Made by a program: the position numbers and the translations under genes. Below are positions 1 to 11,420 of a DNA stretch of 64,000 nucleotides, in pieces. Source of the stretch: Hamiltosporidium tvaerminnensis (taxonomy: Eukaryota > Microsporidia > Dubosqiidae); contig CM061255.1 of assembly GCA_022605425.2 (NCBI GenBank), positions 186,001 through 250,000 of the forward strand, given 5' to 3'. The notes under the pieces were generated by a model, which was not told where the DNA came from, searched no databases, and saw nothing but the letters and a program-made list of their open reading frames with translations. How positions within the stretch are numbered: position 1 is the first letter of the stretch; every line of letters starts with the position of its first letter.

Positions 1-347
1 TGCTATAAAAAGATTGATTTTAAAGACACAATTTTTTTTGGTATTTTGTTATAAAAAAGTTGAAATATAAAAAAATATTAAGAAAAAAACTGTTTATTTC
101 TTAAATTTCTTTATAATCAGGAACTTACAATCAGATTAAAAAAATTAAAACATTCTTTATTTGTAATAATTAAGTAATTAACATTTTTTTTAGGAAAAAT
201 TAGAAGAAAAGTCAAAAATTAAGAGAATTTGGAGAAATTAAATATGTAAATACTTACAGTGAGAATATTCAATTAGAACAAAGTAAGAATAATCTGATAT
301 AATTTGTACAAATGAAGTAAATTAAAATGTATTTAAATGATAAAAAA
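1..347. other. AT-rich left edge, no gene seen
   Basis: No open frame or repeat that I can support. It forms the upstream spacer of the secreted-protein gene at 361. Confidence 0.6.
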
Positions 348-359
348 ATGAACCCCTAA
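348..359 (+). promoter_or_regulatory. CCCC start motif with a minimal upstream ORF
   Basis: A CCCC run at 353-356 stands four bases before the ATG at 361, the position expected of the microsporidian CCC motif. An upstream ATG at 348 reads Met-Asn-Pro-stop straight through the motif. Ribosomes starting there would therefore stop before the gene. The likely reading is that transcription starts inside or after the motif, so that ATG is not in the mRNA. Confidence 0.6.
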
Positions 360-360
360 A

Positions 361-819
361 ATGAAATTTGTTGTATGTTTTTTGGTTTTTTTCAATTTTC
401 TAGCTTTTGGTGTTTTATGTGCCAGTGTAGGAGGAAGTTATAAGCAACCAGACGATAATCCGGTTTTAGTATCTCATAAACGTGTTGGAACAGATTATGA
501 ACCTGCTATTGTTTCTGATTCTGAAAAGAGGGAATTAAGAGTTTTTGAAAAAACTGAAAGCGAATTCTCAGAAACTGGGCAAGCAAAACCTAAAGAGAAG
601 GGTGATGAAACAAGTCAAATTGTTTCTAATGGTGATGTTCCACATCGTGAAAGTGATGAGAAAAAAGTCGGATGTTTTGGACGTTGTTTCGGTAAGAAAA
701 AAAGTAGGGTGAAAGCAAATCCAAAACCCAGTACATTACCTCCTTCAAATCTCTCTGAAGAAGAAAGCAATCCTGTATTAAAACGCCGGAATTCTTGTGA
801 CGTTATTGATAATCAATAA
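361..819 (+). CDS. small secreted GCFG-family protein
   Basis: A 152-residue protein of unrecognised family. Residues 1-21 are a clear signal peptide (hydrophobic FLVFFNFLAFGVL, cleavage expected near LCA-S). The middle is Ser/Glu/Lys-rich and looks disordered. Near residues 102-115 comes GCFGRCFGKKKSR, two cysteines followed by a basic cluster, and the tail ends RRNSCDVIDNQ. A broken paralogue on the minus strand (8089-8492) shares the signal peptide, the GCFG-Cys-Lys cluster and the RR..S..D.ID tail, so this is a real family. The start is chosen because CCCC lies just upstream. The TAA stop lies inside AATAAA (815-820), so stop codon and possible poly(A) signal overlap, a compact arrangement. 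A secreted effector is a reasonable guess but is inference only. Confidence 0.75.
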   Translation: MKFVVCFLVFFNFLAFGVLCASVGGSYKQPDDNPVLVSHKRVGTDYEPAIVSDSEKRELRVFEKTESEFSETGQAKPKEKGDETSQIVSNGDVPHRESDEKKVGCFGRCFGKKKSRVKANPKPSTLPPSNLSEEESNPVLKRRNSCDVIDNQ

Positions 820-2169
820 ATTTTTATTGATTTTTATTTTATTATTTTCGTATGTTTAATATTCTTAAGATAAAACTATAATTACCGTTCCTTAAATTTA
901 AGTATTCTAATCAATTCCACACCAAATTTTTTATATTATATAAAATACATAATGTTAGATTGTATAATATTCTATAATATTTTATAATTTTCTATAATAT
1001 CGTATTATAGAAGATATTATTCTAGAAGCTCTTTTAATTAGATAGAAATTTATAAATTTATTTAATTTTTGATGCTTTTACGTGATTTTATTTAAAATGA
1101 AATATATTTTTATATAAATTATGATATTTTACTTAAAATTTAAATGAATTTTTATATAAATCTATAAATATTCTATTAAAAAAGTATTTAAATCGTGAAA
1201 TATTCTATTAAAGAATTATTTGAATCTATAAATATTCTATTAAAAAAGTATTTAATCTATAAATATTTTATTATTAAAAAAGTATTTAAATAGATTTTAT
1301 TTGGACTTGAAAAAGGCAAATTAAAATATCAAATAAATATTAAAAAACCCAATAAACCGCTCGTTTAATCTTGAAAATAAATTCTAATTATGATTAATAT
1401 ACTTTAAAAAGTAATTAGCGAAATAATATATTAGTTGGTAATAAATTATAAAAGCAAATTGTAATAAAATTTATAATACATATGATATATTACATAGTTT
1501 CTTAACTTAATATGCTTTTTGTTAAATAAATGTTTTTTCTTTGTCAATGTATAGCTCAAAATATATTTCTTGAACAATATTTTAATTTAAGAATTTTATA
1601 TATCTTTTGTAGGTTTCATTGGTTTATTATTAAAATTTATTACTTTAAAAATATATTCGGTAAAAATATTCTATATTAAGAATATTTCATATCTTAAAAA
1701 TTTTAAATTAACTAAATGACTTGAATTTTTTAAATCGGAAATTGTAGATTTTAAAGTTATTAAACCTATTAAAGTTATTAAAATCTTATAAAAATAAAAA
1801 AAGATTTATTTTAAAAACTTATAATACCATTTGAAGGTCAATTAATTTAATAATATTATATTTTAGGAATTCCAAATAATATATATAATTGGAATCTTTC
1901 AACCATTCAATAGATTTTTTTTTATCTTTTCAGTTATCAAATCTAATTATAAATATTGTAAATAGTTTGATATTGGTACTTTTAAATTTCTATTAGAGCT
2001 TATATATCTAATTATAAATACTTTGAAACTACTGTTTAATTTAGGCTTTTCGACAAAAATGTGATTTTAAAGTTTCTCTTTATATTGTAATATCTAAGTT
2101 ATAAATAATTAAATACTTATAAGATATAAAAAACATTTAAATTATTCAATTTTTAGTGTAAAATGACTA
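820..2169. other. gene-free AT-rich spacer
   Basis: Contains the short tandem repeat at 1161-1288 and small AT palindromes near 960-1030. I see no coding sequence or RNA gene. Confidence 0.55.
1161..1288. repeat. ~30-bp tandem repeat, 4 degenerate copies
   Basis: The unit TCTATAAATATTCTATTAAA followed by AAAGTATTTA occurs at 1161-1190, degenerate at about 1196-1221, exactly at 1225-1254, and with a small insertion at 1255-1288. Confidence 0.7.
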
Positions 2170-2830
2170 TTTGTTAAAAAAGTATCTGCTTGGTTTCATT
2201 TTGGTTAAATTGTGTAAAAACTATTTTTTACATTTTTGGTGGGCAAAAACCAACATTATATGTTCGGTTACTCGATTAAAATCGTATAACGAAAAGAATA
2301 TTCGTGAAAAAAGTAAACTTTGTCTAAGAAATCTGTTTGTAGTTTTTTATGTAACCAGATTGGAAACCATAGGTAAAATTGTAGGTAATTGCCATGTAAA
2401 AGCATGAAAACGTAGTCTTGCTGACTTCGGTTTAAAATATTATGTGTCCGATGGATACAAACAATCTTTTAGAAAGCGAAGAGAGCTAAAATACAAGCTA
2501 AACTTGTTATAAGATTGAAAAGTCTAGGTAGAAGCCATGTAAGTCACTGAGATATATATAATCTTAGAGTTTATTCAGTTCAGAAAATTTAAGATTGATT
2601 AGGAGTGTATTCATGATCAAATAAGTTGGGTTTTGATGTGTTATCAAGACCAAGAATGATATAACGAACTTCGGAATAATTAGCTCGCTAATTAAATAGT
2701 TCATGTTTTTTTGATCATAAGCTTTGGAATGTAGGAATCTTAGGGGATACTGATGAATATTAGAACTTTATTTATCTATCTCAAACTTAGATTTACATCA
2801 ATAAGATGAAATCAAAATACCCAATCACTT
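2170..2830 (+). repeat. interspersed ~0.7-kb repeat, diverged copy A
   Basis: Shares an ordered series of blocks with the copies at 10716 and 36645: TTTTTGGTGGGCAAAAACCA, TAGTTTTTTATGTAACCAGAT, TGCCATGTAAAAGCATG, AGTCTAGGTAGAAGCCATGT and GCTTTGGAATGTAGGAAT. It is the most worn of the long copies. The short open frame that can be read at 2171 lies wholly inside it, lacks an ATG at its head and is not a gene. Confidence 0.65.
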
Positions 2831-3659
2831 TATCAAAGGATATGATATATAGTGAAAGATTATGTTTATCTGTTAACTGAATATCTAAAATATTTCTTAT
2901 TTTCAAAATTAAATTGAAACAAATAATTACATAATTTAGAAAAATAGTAAATTCATACTATAAAATAATTATAAGATTTCTTATATTTTTCACACAATTT
3001 AGATATTTCATGGTAATTCCAGTTCGAAAAAAAAACAAAATACTTTTGAATTTAAATTATAATTTCAATTTTCTAATTTTTATACTTCTACTGATAAAAA
3101 TTTGACATTTGACAGCTTATATCAATTTTTTCACCTTAATTTTCTTTATTTGGAATATATAATTAATATTCTCACCTTAAAATATTTTTTTAAGATTTCT
3201 TGTATTTGTGAAAAAAAAAATGAAGAAAAAATTTTAAAAGCAGTGAATTTTCTTATTGATACTATTTTTGCTATCTTTATCTGTTTGTAGGTTATATTAA
3301 GATTTTTTTATGAATTTAAATTTTCTTATATTTTTTATGAGTTTTAGATAATAAAGAATATTTTTTATTATAAAAATATCATGCATTGAATTAAAATTCT
3401 GTTTTAAAATCTTTTCAAATCAAATTCAGCTGTCAAATAATTTTTTTTCAAATTAAATTTTTTTTTTTAAATTTTTATAATTACCTTAATATTTTAAGTG
3501 ATTTTTTTATTTCTATAAACAATTTTAAATTCTAAATGTATTTTTTTATAAAATAATTAGAAGAAAAATTTTCAGTTAATGAAATATTTTTTGAAAAAAT
3601 CAAAATTTAATTAAAAACTAAGTTTTTTTATAAATAAATATGAAAATAAATTTTTAAGT
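2831..3659. other. gene-free AT-rich spacer
   Basis: No ATG-initiated frame worth reporting and no CCC motif before the gene at 3660. Nothing else seen. Confidence 0.55.
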
Positions 3660-4271
3660 ATGATGGGTTGTAGTCTTAAGAGTCTTGTTATACTAATTTT
3701 TGCTTTTGAAATAAAATGTGGTAAAAGTAAAATGCAAGGATATTTGGATGAAAATGGCGAAGAATGGACTGAAAATAAAGATATTGTGGTTACTAATAAG
3801 GTACCTAAAATATTTGAAAACTCTGGTCTTGATGAAAGTGTTTATATTTTTGATTCAGAAAGGTATTATGATGCTCGTGGTGACTTAAGTGACGAGGAAT
3901 ATTATAGCAGTTCTGCTAATTCTGAGTCTTCTAAAGAAAACAGAGAATTTTTTGATGAAAAAAATGAGCCCGCGGTTTCATTTAGAAAAACCCCGATTAA
4001 TGAATCTACTGAACCAAATGATAAACAAGCGATTGTTGTGAATGACACCAGTAAACCATTTGGTTTAATAAAAAATTCATCTTTTTATTCGATCACCCGC
4101 GGAAAAAAATATAAATTTTTTGAAAATAAATTTAATATGATTCGTGATAAATTAATCCGTAGGAGAGAAAGTAAAAAATCCGAAACTTTAATCGGTAATT
4201 CACCAAGTCAATCAAATTTTCCTCTGAAAAGAGATGAAAATTTCAATAGAATGAAAGAAGCGAAGCAGTAA
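3660..4271 (+). CDS. secreted acidic/serine-rich protein, tail possibly frameshifted
   Basis: A 203-residue protein of unrecognised family. It begins with two Met codons and a short signal peptide (SLKSLVILIFAFEIKC). An acidic Ser/Tyr/Glu stretch (SDEEYYSSSANSESS, about residues 79-93) is followed by a basic region with LIRRRESKK. There is no CCC motif at the start, unlike its neighbours. After the stop at 4269-4271 the -1 frame stays open from 4250 to a TAA at 4457-4459. It reads in the same Lys/Ser/Asn-rich style (about 60 residues), and the join lies in the run TAAAAACCCC. The gene may therefore be about 265 residues long with a one-base indel, either real or a sequencing error. Confidence is good that this is a gene and moderate on the extension. 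Confidence 0.6.
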   Translation: MMGCSLKSLVILIFAFEIKCGKSKMQGYLDENGEEWTENKDIVVTNKVPKIFENSGLDESVYIFDSERYYDARGDLSDEEYYSSSANSESSKENREFFDEKNEPAVSFRKTPINESTEPNDKQAIVVNDTSKPFGLIKNSSFYSITRGKKYKFFENKFNMIRDKLIRRRESKKSETLIGNSPSQSNFPLKRDENFNRMKEAKQ

Positions 4272-4459
4272 AAACCCCAACTTTTAATTCCAAAATCTCT
4301 TTCTTAAGGCTAAATACTAGAAAAGGCAGTAAAAGAAATTCTAAAAAAAACAATGAAAGTGGTAAAAGTACTGATGCTACCTCTATAATGTGGAATTTAT
4401 TTGAGAAAAGAAGTATAATAAGATGTGAGAAAATGAAGAATATAATTTTCTATAATTAA
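4272..4459 (+). other. possible out-of-frame C-terminal tail of the 3660 gene
   Basis: An open frame without its own ATG near the start. Its codon use and composition match the preceding gene, and it ends at TAA 4457-4459. See the finding on frameshifts. Confidence 0.4.
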
Positions 4460-7400
4460 AATTTCTTTTTATGGTAAATCAATTATTGTTTTCTATTTTC
4501 TAAAAAATATTTGGTTTTGGATAAATCAAGCCATAATTTTTATACTTTTTTATTTTCTTAGAAAATATCTGATATATCTTTGATTATCTAATTAAATTAA
4601 ATATTTCACTAAAATATAAATTTTTTAATATTTCAGATATATTTTTCCGAAAAATAAAGCATATCGATTTTATATATTAAAGTAAGAAAATGTAACTCTT
4701 TTTATACTCAACACATTCTTATTACATCTATTAAACTCTTTCTTTAAGATTCGGTTGCAAAATATTACAAAAAAATATTCTCTGCCTAAAGTGATTCTTA
4801 TATAAAGATTGATAATCTTAAAACTTTATATTATCAGAAAAACCAGGAAAAAACTAAAATTTTTTTAGTTTTTTTTAATGATACACTTACGATTTAAAAA
4901 CAGGTTTCACTCTAATTTCATATTTCCTTTTAAGGAATTCGATTGCTTTTTTATCCTTATAAAAGAAAGATTTTGGCAATAATCAAATAGCCGTTGGTTT
5001 TGTTTCAATTTGGTTTTCTTTATATATTTTTCAAAACCAGAATTCCTTTATATTTATATTTCAAAGAAATTTAAAGAAATTTAAAGAAACTTATATATAT
5101 TATTTTCCGAAGATATGAAAGGTACTGTTCTAAATTCAAAAACTTCTAAATAAATTAAAAAGTTTTGATTTTTTGATCATAGAAACTTTAAATAGCCTGT
5201 ACATTCATGTTAACTAAAGTCATTACTGGTAATAATAATAATCAAAAATATTACTGAAATATGTCTGAAATATTACTACTAAAAAATATATTAATAAAAC
5301 TAAGATTCGTAGGAAGTAATATGTAGAAAAGAAAAGTTTTATTTAAAGTTTTTTATTTCTATTTGAAAAGACGCTGAAACAGCAAAAATATGTCTTTATA
5401 ACTGAAATATTTATAAAAGTGAGTTATATTTTACAATCAAAGTCCAAAAACTGTATTTTGTTGACTAAAATAGAACCAGCAAAGTCTAGATGATAAATTC
5501 CTAATAATATTGAGAAATAAAAAATTTCGAAAAGAGATTCGTATGTATGAGACATTCAAAGGTTTATAATTTCATATTTTATTCTATTAAATCGAAGTAT
5601 AAAATCATTTTGTTTTATAATAATAGGAAACAAGTGAGATATATATTTAATCATAAATATATTGATAATTCTTTTTAAAAAATATTTCAAACCTTTGTTT
5701 CATTTTATAAGCTTGATAGCATTTTGAGCGCATTTTTCAGCCAGAAGCTTTTACATTGAATGTTTTTAAACTTTGTTTTTAAATAGTCATATATGTATTA
5801 AATAATATCTTTATAATATTACGAATAAACAGGTCTTAGAACGAATCCTACCAAATATATCTATTCTATGTATTTAAGAAATAAAATAAGAAATATTCTC
5901 GAATTCAAATTATCAAATCTATATATTTAATGTATTGATATGTTTAGAAATATTTATCAAGGAAGTTTACATTGAAATTCTTGCCAAAAATTATCATCTA
6001 TATCCAGAAAAAAGATTAAAAAACAGCTACTGCTTAACCTCACAATAACATCAATAAAAATTGTTTGAAAATTATTGTATTATAAAACTTTTATCTTTTA
6101 AACCTGTATTCTCTCATAAAAAGGTTTATCTTATATTACATTGGATTCGCAATTATTCTCTATTCAGTTACTTATTAATGTATAAGTCTTTGAATAAAAA
6201 ACATAACTCAGAACAAAATAATAAAAGAGCGTAGATATTATAAGCAATATTACTTCGAACATTCTTATATTTTTTTTACTAATAATTAGAAGGTGAATTA
6301 ATATATCTAACAAATCTATAGAAATATCAATTTATTTAGCGAGCGATAGAATATCTTCATCATCAGAAAAAGATAGAAGATCTTTAAAATAACTTAAATT
6401 ACTTTAATTTATAAAAGATTTAAAGTTTCACAAGAAAATCCAAAAAGAGATAATTAAGATTTCATATAACTTTTAGATAGATTGTGGCGTTGCAAAATCT
6501 AGATTATTGAAGAATAAAATATTAAAAAAATACCTTCAAACAAAGTGGTTTATAAAAACGGTTCATCTTGAGGTAAAGTTATATATCAAACAATTTAAGA
6601 TATCGAACGGTATCTACAAAAATTTAACTAAAATGCCACTGGATTTTTATTTAAAAATAATTCGATTTAGATTCTTTTTCAGTATTAGACCCTAAGACTT
6701 ATGTGCTTCGTTTTAGAATAGATTTGATATGAAACAAAAGGAAGCTTTGTATGTTTCAAACCGGAATTTCTAATTACTTACGTTAAATTCTAATTTACAG
6801 TTATTCTTTTTCAAATTACCTTAAATTAGACAAAAATTTTATGTCTGTAGAGTATAAAATCCTATATAATGTAAAATTAAATCTACATTTTGCACATTAA
6901 AGATGTTTTAGCAATTAATATAACTACATGGCTACGTAATATATAATTTCGTGCCCGTCGATAATACCTTTTTTATACTTTCTACTTTTCAACTCATATT
7001 TTTAGATCTTTTAAAGCAATAATGATAAATTTTACGTTTAAAAATTTTCATGGCTTAGTTTAAAGATAAAGTATAGAAGTTTTATGAAGCTTTTTTTATT
7101 TTATATATTAAAATACAGAATTAACTTTGAAAAACACGAAGATTATGTTAATATTTTGAAATATTTTAAAGTATTTTTAGGCTACACAGCGACTCTTTAC
7201 AAAAAATGCTTTGATAGAATAATCTTGCGCAAAAAATAAACAATTATAAACAGTTCGATATATTTCTAATTATATACCAAATAAGCCTTGTAACAATCAT
7301 CTATTAAAGTACAAAAGATTTTAAAATATGTTGATACTCATTTTATAGATTAATAAACTGTAAATTGTAACAATATTCTGGAATAAGCTGATATAAAAAT

Positions 7401-8088
7401 TAAATTAAATAATTTATTAAATAAAATTTCCCGAAAAAGAGTTCTGATTAGTATAACAACAAATATTGGTGGCATTTTTATATACTTGGTATAGTTTTAG
7501 TAATAAAATATTCTCATTTAAATAAATTTTATCTTGTTGATGTGATTTCTTTTTTGTTTCGAAATATAAAGATCTACAAAAGAAGAATTATACATTCTGA
7601 GAGACATACACAAATTTATTAGGTAAAAATACATTATAAAACCTTTTGATAGTTGAATAATATTTTAAATAATTAGATATTTAATTGAAAAGAAATATTA
7701 AAGGTAGGAAAATTTAAGTCTACTTATATAGTTTATCTTATAATGAAAACAAATCTAATCTATAAAAAGTTATGATTATATTTGTTGAATATACGATGAA
7801 AAATCGAACTTTATAGTGAAATTAAAACAATAAATTATACACATATGAGGAACCAAAAGAGCCAAAATAGAGTTTAAAAAAACCAATCAATATCACAAAC
7901 CTTTAGAAACTTGATCTATAAAAAAAGATCTAAAATTAAAATTTTATAAATTGAAATCAAAATTTTATATCAAATTAAGGAAAAAGAATTAAAAAGCAAT
8001 GAAAATTTTTTATTTGAATTTTTTAACTTTTAATTTTAATTTAACGTTTTCTTTTGTATTTAAACGAAAAAATATAAAATAAATAGAT
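4460..8088. other. 3.6-kb gene-free spacer
   Basis: Uniformly AT-rich with stops in all frames. The few short frames start at TTG and have no recognisable content. No tandem repeat or RNA gene seen. Confidence 0.5.
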
Positions 8089-8492
8089 TCATCCTAAATC
8101 AATATCATCAAAAGAAGCTGCACGTCTGTAGGTTTGAAAACTTCCTTGGTCTGATTCTTTATATTCATTTTTCGTTTTTGATGGTTTCTTTTTCTTAGAC
8201 CAGCAACATCCGAAACACCCTGCTTGTTCATCTTCTGATTCTGTGTCTTTGTTACCCAAGTATTTTTTAGAATCGGTTATATCTTCCTTAATGTAGGGAT
8301 TTTCGGATTTCGCTGCTTTTTGTTGTTCTTTTCTGAGTATGTTTCATTAAATAAAACTCTTTCCTCGTCTATGGAAACATAAGAGGAGGTTTTAGCTAGT
8401 AAAGCATCATTGTCATCATTTTTCGATATTGCACAAAAAATATTATCAACTAGAAAATTAAAAAATATCAAAAAACCAAAAAAAAGTTTCAT
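8089..8492 (-). pseudogene. GCFG-family secreted protein, frameshifted paralogue
   Basis: The start at 8492 follows a CCC motif and opens a signal peptide (MKLFFGFLIFFNFLVDNIFC) very like that of the gene at 361 (shared FFNFL and a final Cys). Reading straight on, the frame stops at 8277. The neighbouring frame continues with an acidic stretch, then GCFGCCWSKKKKPSK, and ends YRRAASFDDIDLG at a TGA (8089-8091). These are the same landmarks as in the 361 protein. The frames meet in the A-run of AACAACAAAAAGC (around 8325). The span of 404 bases is one short of a multiple of three, as expected for a single-base loss. One extra base would give about 134 residues. It could be a true pseudogene, an assembly indel or, less likely, programmed frameshifting. 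An upstream in-frame ATG (8504) is rejected because it precedes the CCC motif. Confidence 0.75.
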
Positions 8493-8496
8493 TTGA

Positions 8497-8499
8497 GGG
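8497..8499 (-). promoter_or_regulatory. CCC start motif
   Basis: Reads ATGAACCCTCAAATG on the minus strand, almost the same as ATGAACCCCTAAAATG before the paralogue at 361. The conservation of the leader as well as the signal peptide supports a duplicated origin. Confidence 0.6.
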
Positions 8500-8504
8500 T
8501 TCAT

Positions 8505-10715
8505 ACTTTGATTTATAAATATATTTAAATTTAATCATTTAAAAAGATTCGAAATGATTAGCCTTATTTGTTTAAATTAAATATTTGAGCTGTAAATACG
8601 TATTTGAAATTTAATTTTTCTATTTTTAAGGATTTTTTTTTCTCAATTAAAACAAATAAAAAATATTTGTGCGTTTTTTAAAAATATTCTTAAATGTGAA
8701 AATATTGGTTTTGATCATTCACGGATTTTTTATTTATTGAATATTTACATAGATATTCCAGTCATTTAGTACTTCTCTGTGATAAAGAGGTATTGAACAA
8801 CCCATAAAAAATATTTTAAGCGAATTTGACACTAAAAGACAAAAAATACTAACACCTTTGATTATATCACGTGGGATATAAAAATGAATAAGGAGTAAAA
8901 ATCTGTCCGCTATAAAAAGTAGGGAATCTGATTTGAAAACAAGCTTTTCATTTTGAAATAAGTACACCTTAAAAACCGGAAGCACTACCAAATTAAAGAA
9001 ATTTGCAAAAGATTAGATTGCAAGATTTATGGCATTGATAATTCATAAAAATATTTGATTAATTATTTTTAATATATTTTGAATGTCATTTTGTGAGTAA
9101 TAAATATTTTAAAAAGTAAAATGTTATTTTTTTTCCTAAAATTTTCTAAATTCGAAAACATCTATATTTGCTAAATTCAGAATACATAGTAAAGATTCTA
9201 TTGGTAGATTAAAATACGCTACAATTATAAATAAATGAAATATGTAAAATTATTAACTCTAGTTTGATCAAATATTTATTTGATAAATAATATAAAATAA
9301 AAAAATATTTTTGCATATTTCACATGTGATTAGACAGAAAAAGCATCTATATTTTTATTTTTTTTACTAAATCTTTCAGAAAAAGAGAATTATTTTTCAT
9401 TCATAATAAAAAAATATTTGATAAATTAAACATTTGTAATTTTTTATAATTCAAATGCAAATAAAATTTTAAACTCGTATAAGATTTTTTATTTCCAAAT
9501 CTGCTTTGTTTTTCTCAATCATTTTAGGTGTATTTTTGTTTTTTAATCCAAATATATTTTTCATTTCAGTTTGAATAAATGTTTCATGTTTTAATGATTT
9601 ATATTCTCACATCTAATTTTTGAAATATTTGACAAAATTAATTGTGAATTTAAGCTTTGTGTCTTGCCCCTTCCCTATTTGGTATTATCTAAATCTTGCT
9701 GTAAAACAAAAAGAAAAATCAAAATACATAATTTTGTTTGTGTCTAGATTGAATGCGTTTCTAAGCTAACTTCTATTTTGATATTTAAACACAAAATGAT
9801 AGCTAAAAATATTATTCGATCTATGAAAAAACCGAAGAATTCTTAATTATTATATAGAATTAACTAGTGTGCGAATCAGTCATATATTTTTTGACTTTTA
9901 TTCTGAAAAGCACAAAAATTTCATTGAAAAAAACTTTTATTATCGTGTTGACAATATCTCTGGAAATTTTAATAAACCTTATATGATATATTTCAACCGA
10001 TTTTTATTTCTTTTCTCTTCAATTTCAGATTCCCAAACAATAAAACTGAGTATGTATTCTATTAAGAAAGAAATATTATCGATTCCATTCGTCGCCTTTT
10101 GGTATTTTATTTTTGTTCTTATGAATGTTTACAAAATAAGAATGTATTTTAAATCCAAAAATACTGAAAAAGATGATAACAGACTATATAAACATGTTTG
10201 AAACCCTAATTTTGTTAGTTTTCATTTATCACCAAAAAATTTGATTTTTACAAAAACTATATAATAGACTAAAGTACCAAGTGTTTCAATGGTTCACACT
10301 TGAAATCATGCATATATTCAAGTAACACAATTCTAAACCGGCAATATCTACCTAGGTATACAAAAGATAATAAAAAATAATTTCATAATATACTGAAGTA
10401 TTCACTTTGCTTAAAGCAATATTTTCTTCTGTATATTAAAAGATTTTAAGGATATTTTTTGAAAATGAAAATATTTTAAATAAGTAATCTTTAAAAATGG
10501 ACTTTCTGTTGCTTTTTTTGTCGAGGCTCAAGATATTGCTTCAATTTGGCGTAAAACTACTAAATTCCTATAGAATCATAGGTGAATATGCAATTTTCAT
10601 ATTAAATAGCGAATTTAACTTTGAAAAAACTTCAATTTGAGATATCCACAATGTCTTTGAAATATGACCTTTTATCCTAAATTTAAATTCAATGATATCA
10701 TTTATCAATGGCATA
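8505..10715. other. gene-free AT-rich spacer
   Basis: Short frames at 8734-8991 (minus, TTG start) and 9869-10201 (plus, GTG start) have no ATG near their heads and no CCC motif. I do not call them genes. Nothing else seen. Confidence 0.5.
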
Positions 10716-11420
10716 AAAAGTGGAGGGAGGATATCCACATAAAAAACTTTCTGGTTAGCAATGAGTGTGCGAGGATCATTGTTTGTATTTTTGTTGAGAA
10801 TAAAACCACACTACATTTTCAGTATTCAATGAGAATTGTTTAAAAGAGTAGAGGTCTAGAAATAGCGAACTTTTTAGAAAAATTTATTGTATGTTTTTTA
10901 TATAACTAGATTGCAGATCGAAGCTGCGCATGTATGTAATCGCCATGTAAAAGCATAGAAACTTAGCCTTGCTCGCTCTGATTAGAAGACTTAACTGCAA
11001 AGAGATGTAAAAAACAAAACAGCTTAAAGCCGGGAAAGCTAAGTAGCAGGTTTTATCTATTATTATGACATTGCACCGTCTAGGTGGACTCCATGTAAAT
11101 TTCTAGAATACATTTTAGCTAAGATATTATTGGGTTCAGAATGTTTAGAGTAAGTGGGAATCCTGCATGGTCTTGGAGCAGAGTGAGCTTCGGCCTTCAA
11201 TCACACTCCATGCAACGAACATTAACGAAATTCGGGCGGCTGCTTCACCTTTAATTAGGTTCTAAACACCTGGTAGATGAAAGGCTTTGGAATGTAGGTA
11301 TTGAAGGGGATACTGATGAAGTTTTGAGCTAGCAGTTATTTATGTTAAGCCTAGAACTTCGTTAATGTCATGAAAACAAATATAACACTTGCCACTATTT
11401 TAAAAAGATGTGAAGCTTTT
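10716..11420 (+). repeat. interspersed ~0.7-kb repeat, long copy B
   Basis: Runs from GGAGGATATCCACATAAAAA to AACACTTGCCACTATTTTAA and a TGTGA end. It matches the copy at 36645-37335 (opposite strand) along its whole length, with the same order of blocks (CCTTGCTCGCTC, GCCGGGAAAGCTAAGTAGCA, CTCCATGCAACGAACATTAA, CACCTGGTAGATGAAA). Its GC content is visibly above the surrounding spacer. No open frame survives in it. Confidence 0.75.

Noticed and set aside
8493-8504. upstream ATG (Met-Asn-Pro-Gln) for the minus-strand GCFG gene
   Set aside because: Its codons overlap the CCC motif, and the equivalent ATG in the paralogue is followed at once by a stop.
8734-8991. 85-codon minus-strand frame
   Set aside because: TTG start and no leader motif; sits in spacer sequence.
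9869-10201. 110-codon frame with some hydrophobic content
   Set aside because: Begins with GTG, first ATG is deep inside, no CCC or CCTTTTT box, no recognisable motif.
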